Shown: piece after piece, positions 12,563 through 14,611 of the stretch
Layout of the letters: every line of letters begins with the position of its first letter
Numbering within the stretch: position 1 is the first letter of the stretch
Origin: JAVBNC01 sp031551765
GTDB taxonomy: Bacteria > Desulfobacterota > Desulfovibrionia > Desulfovibrionales > Desulfovibrionaceae
NCBI GenBank assembly: GCA_031551765.1
Contig: JAVBNC010000061.1
Location: 1 to 14,611, forward strand
Direction: 5' to 3'
Length of the DNA: 14,611 nt
Notes under the pieces: model-generated
Told to the model about the DNA's origin: nothing
What the model saw: only the letters and a program-made list of their open reading frames with translations
The model's database searches: none
Position numbers and translations under genes: made by a program

Positions 12563-13084
12563 ATGAAAGTACTTCTGCGAGCTGATGTGGAAAATTTGGG
12601 TCGCCTCGGCGACATGGTCACGGTACGCCCGGGCTACGCCCGCAACTACCTGCTGCCCCAAGGCCTGGCCATGGCGGCTTCCCCCGCCAACGTCAAGGTT
12701 TTTGAACTGGAGCGCAAAAAGCTCCAGGCCCGCATGGACGCGCTGCGCGCTTCCGCCGGCGATCTGGCCGCGCGTATCGGCGCGGCGGAGCTGGTTATCT
12801 CTATGCGCGTGGGTGAAAACGACAAACTCTACGGTTCCGTGACCAGCGCCCTGATTGCCGACGCGCTGCTGGAAAAAGGGATCGAGATCGACCGCCGCCG
12901 CATTCTGCTGGACGCGCCCATCAGAACCCTGGGCGAGTTCCCCGTGCGTGTGCGCCTGCACGCGGACGTCGTGGCGGAACTGAACGTGAAAGTGACGCCG
13001 GAAGAGCGCCACATTGAAGAAGACGCCGCGCCGCAGCCCCAACAGGCCGCCGTGGCGGAAGAAGCCGCCCCCGCGGCGGAATAA
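12563..13084 (+). CDS. rplI: 50S ribosomal protein L9
   Basis: A 173-aa L9, a two-domain protein on an extended helix that reaches from the L1 stalk region and helps keep reading frame. The L9 signature GRLGDMVTVRPGYARNYLLP (13-32) is intact. The connecting helix is at about 42-75 and the C-terminal domain contains GENDKLYGSVTSALIADAL (84-102). Residues 149-173 form an Ala/Glu/Pro/Gln-rich acidic tail that makes it about 24 residues longer than the usual 148-150 aa. AGGAGAGG lies just before the ATG, 8 nt after the rpsR stop. It is the last gene of the operon, followed by two terminators. Confidence 0.97.
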   Translation: MKVLLRADVENLGRLGDMVTVRPGYARNYLLPQGLAMAASPANVKVFELERKKLQARMDALRASAGDLAARIGAAELVISMRVGENDKLYGSVTSALIADALLEKGIEIDRRRILLDAPIRTLGEFPVRVRLHADVVAELNVKVTPEERHIEEDAAPQPQQAAVAEEAAPAAE

Positions 13085-13091
13085 GGACTCC

Positions 13092-13128
13092 AGCGGCCCC
13101 TTTCCCCACGGGAGATGGGCCGCTTTTT
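13092..13128 (+). terminator. Intrinsic terminator 1 after rplI
   Basis: AGCGGCCC (13092-13099) pairs with GGGCCGCT (13117-13124), immediately followed by the T5 tract 13124-13128. It begins 8 nt after the rplI stop, in the normal position for ending the ribosomal protein transcript. Confidence 0.85.
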
Positions 13129-13137
13129 GTAAATAAA

Positions 13138-13164
13138 ACAGCCTGTTCCGCAGGCTGTTTTTTT
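13138..13164 (+). terminator. Intrinsic terminator 2 (tandem)
   Basis: ACAGCCTG (13138-13145) and CAGGCTGT (13151-13158) make a perfect 8-bp stem with a TTCCG loop, followed by a run of seven T (13158-13164). An A-rich stretch precedes it, so it might also work in reverse. As a back-up to terminator 1 it separates the ribosomal operon from dnaB, leaving only about 40 nt for a dnaB promoter. Confidence 0.88.
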
Positions 13165-13203
13165 CTTCTCCTCTGGTGTAAAAAAGCCGTCCAAGGAGTT
13201 TGC

Positions 13204-14556
13204 ATGGCAGAAGATACCCTGCGCCAGGTTCCCCCCCACAGCGTGGAGGCCGAACAGGCCGTGCTGGGCGGCGTGTTTCTCAAGGGCGACGTCATCTACA
13301 CCCTGGTGGATATGCTCACGGAGGACGATTTCTACCTCCCGGCCCACCGCCTGATTTACGAGGCATTTCTGGAGCTGTTCCGCAAGCACGCGCCCGTGGA
13401 CCTTTTGTCCGTGGCCGAGCAACTGAAAGCCACGTCCAAGCTGGAAGCGGCGGGCGGCGCCGTGTACCTGGCGGAACTGGCCCAGTCCGTCATCAGCGCG
13501 GCCAACGCGGCCTATTACGCCAACATAGTGCGGGATAAAGCCCTGGTGCGCTCGCTCATCGGGTCCTGCTCCGAAATCATCGGGCAGTGCTTTGACCCCT
13601 CGCGCGAGGTGCAGGAGCTGCTGGACCGCTCGGAACAGGCCGTGTTCTCCATTTCCGAGCGCACCACGGGCAAGACCTTCAAGAGCGCCGGGGAACTGAC
13701 CACCAAGATTTTCGACGATCTCACCCAGCGCATGAACCGCAACGAAACCGTCACCGGCGTGCCCACCCGCTACGAAAAGCTGGATTCCATGACCGCCGGG
13801 CTTCAGCCCTCCGACCTGATCATCATCGCGGCCCGCCCGTCCATGGGCAAGACGGCCTTCGCGTTGAACCTGGCCCTGCGGGCCGCCGTATACGGCGGGG
13901 TGCCCGTGGCCATCTATTCCCTGGAAATGGCCATGGAGCAGCTGATGATGCGCATGCTCTGCGCCTGGGGCAAGGTGGACCTTTCCAAGCTGCGCAAGAA
14001 CTTTCTCCAGGACGAAGACTGGAAAGCCCTGCACGACGCGGCCGGGACGCTTTCCTCCGCGCCCATTTTCATTGACGACACCCCGGCCCTCTCGCCTCTG
14101 GAACTGCGTGCCCGCACCCGCCGCCTCAAAGCGGAAAAAGGCCTGGGGCTGGTGGTTATCGACTACCTCCAGCTCATGCGCGGTTCCCGGCGCGTGGATT
14201 CGCGGGAACTGGAAATCTCCGAAATCTCCCGCAGCCTGAAAGCCATGGCCAAAGAGCTGAACGTGCCGGTCATCGCGCTCTCCCAGCTCAACCGCAAGGT
14301 GGAAGAGCGCGCGGACAAACGCCCCGTGCTCTCGGACCTGCGCGAATCCGGCGCCATTGAACAGGACGCGGACGTGATCATGTTCATTTACCGCGAAGCC
14401 GCCTATCTTAAGGGTGTGGAACGCCCGCCCATCGACAAGGCCGAAATCATCATCGGCAAGCAGCGCAACGGCCCCGTGGGCACGGTGGAGTTGATGTACA
14501 TTCCCGCCTACACCGCTTTTGAGGGTCCAAGCCCGTACGGGCCGTCAGAGATGTGA
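13204..14556 (+). CDS. dnaB: Replicative DNA helicase DnaB
   Basis: A 450-aa hexameric 5'-3' helicase that unwinds DNA at the replication fork and recruits primase. The N-terminal DnaB domain runs from PPHSVEAEQAVLGGVFL (10-26) to about 110, followed by a linker. The RecA-like domain has Walker A ARPSMGKT (210-217), Walker B VVIDYLQLM (317-325), ALSQLNR (358-364) with the sensor Gln361, and the KQRNGP arginine-finger motif (419-424). No intein interrupts it. AAGGAG lies 7 nt before the ATG. It ends MYIPAYTAFEGPSPYGPSEM; the family end is reached, but the last codons lie 7 nt from the suspect G18 run at the contig edge, so the extreme C-terminus should be confirmed. The order rpsF-rpsR-rplI-dnaB is widely conserved. 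Confidence 0.96.
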   Translation: MAEDTLRQVPPHSVEAEQAVLGGVFLKGDVIYTLVDMLTEDDFYLPAHRLIYEAFLELFRKHAPVDLLSVAEQLKATSKLEAAGGAVYLAELAQSVISAANAAYYANIVRDKALVRSLIGSCSEIIGQCFDPSREVQELLDRSEQAVFSISERTTGKTFKSAGELTTKIFDDLTQRMNRNETVTGVPTRYEKLDSMTAGLQPSDLIIIAARPSMGKTAFALNLALRAAVYGGVPVAIYSLEMAMEQLMMRMLCAWGKVDLSKLRKNFLQDEDWKALHDAAGTLSSAPIFIDDTPALSPLELRARTRRLKAEKGLGLVVIDYLQLMRGSRRVDSRELEISEISRSLKAMAKELNVPVIALSQLNRKVEERADKRPVLSDLRESGAIEQDADVIMFIYREAAYLKGVERPPIDKAEIIIGKQRNGPVGTVELMYIPAYTAFEGPSPYGPSEM

Positions 14557-14562
14557 AAAATC

Positions 14563-14611
14563 GGGGGGGGGGGGGGGGGGCGGAAAGTTTGGAAGATTTG
14601 AAGCAACCCCC
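14563..14611. other. Contig edge with G18 homopolymer
   Basis: Eighteen G in a row (14563-14580) follow the dnaB stop by 6 nt, then 31 nt of unremarkable sequence end the window. Together with the C14 run at the other end, which is poly-G when read outward, this has the look of a sequencing or assembly artefact. Confidence 0.55.

Overview
The window reads as a high-GC sulfate-reducer-like deltaproteobacterial (Desulfovibrionaceae-type) chromosome segment. This placement is inferred from protein character and gene content: an LptD-type outer membrane, a UbiA-family prenyltransferase without ubiquinone genes nearby, and a DarP-M15 peptidase pair. No database was consulted. Both ends look like contig edges: a C14 run at 33-46 and a G18 run at 14563-14580, each flanked by low-complexity sequence.

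Layout. Bases 1-388 hold no gene, but carry a 127-bp multi-hairpin element (177-303). From 389 to 9832 every gene is on the minus strand. In transcription order they are lptD (LPS export), a cysteine-patterned Pro/Ala-rich lipoprotein, a UbiA-type prenyltransferase, darP (50S assembly factor) overlapping the control region of an M15 peptidase 4 nt downstream, then a MATE transporter overlapping a DUF2156 GNAT-like protein by 8 nt. Divergently on the plus strand lie alr (alanine racemase), a 695-nt gene-free region, the classical rpsF-rpsR-rplI ribosomal protein operon with a consensus sigma-70 promoter and two tandem intrinsic terminators, and dnaB (replicative helicase).

The most unusual content is between the genes. 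Four copies of one repeat family sit at 2749-3064, 4595-4838, 7399-7480 and 11299-11454. They are bounded by the terminal sequence TTGTCGAAGCCA and its complement. The copies at 2749 and 4595 are the same composite element (unit 1 + hairpin centre + inverted unit 2) in opposite orientations. Unit 1 exists in a short (about 82 bp) and a long (156 bp) form; the long form carries a roughly 77-bp cassette placed inside a hairpin of the short form. Cassette hairpins keep their loops (NTCCT, that is AGGA on the other strand) while the stems change by compensatory substitutions. A diverged version of the cassette heads a string of seven stem-loops upstream of the rpsF promoter (11494-11840). Every copy lies within about 150 nt of a stop codon, and two fill nearly the whole spacer between minus-strand genes, so they should be transcribed.

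Functionally the genes are mostly cell-envelope (lptD, lipoprotein, M15 peptidase, alr, MATE), quinone (ubiA) and translation/replication housekeeping (darP, rpsF, rpsR, rplI, dnaB). No phage, CRISPR, toxin-antitoxin or transposase gene is seen.
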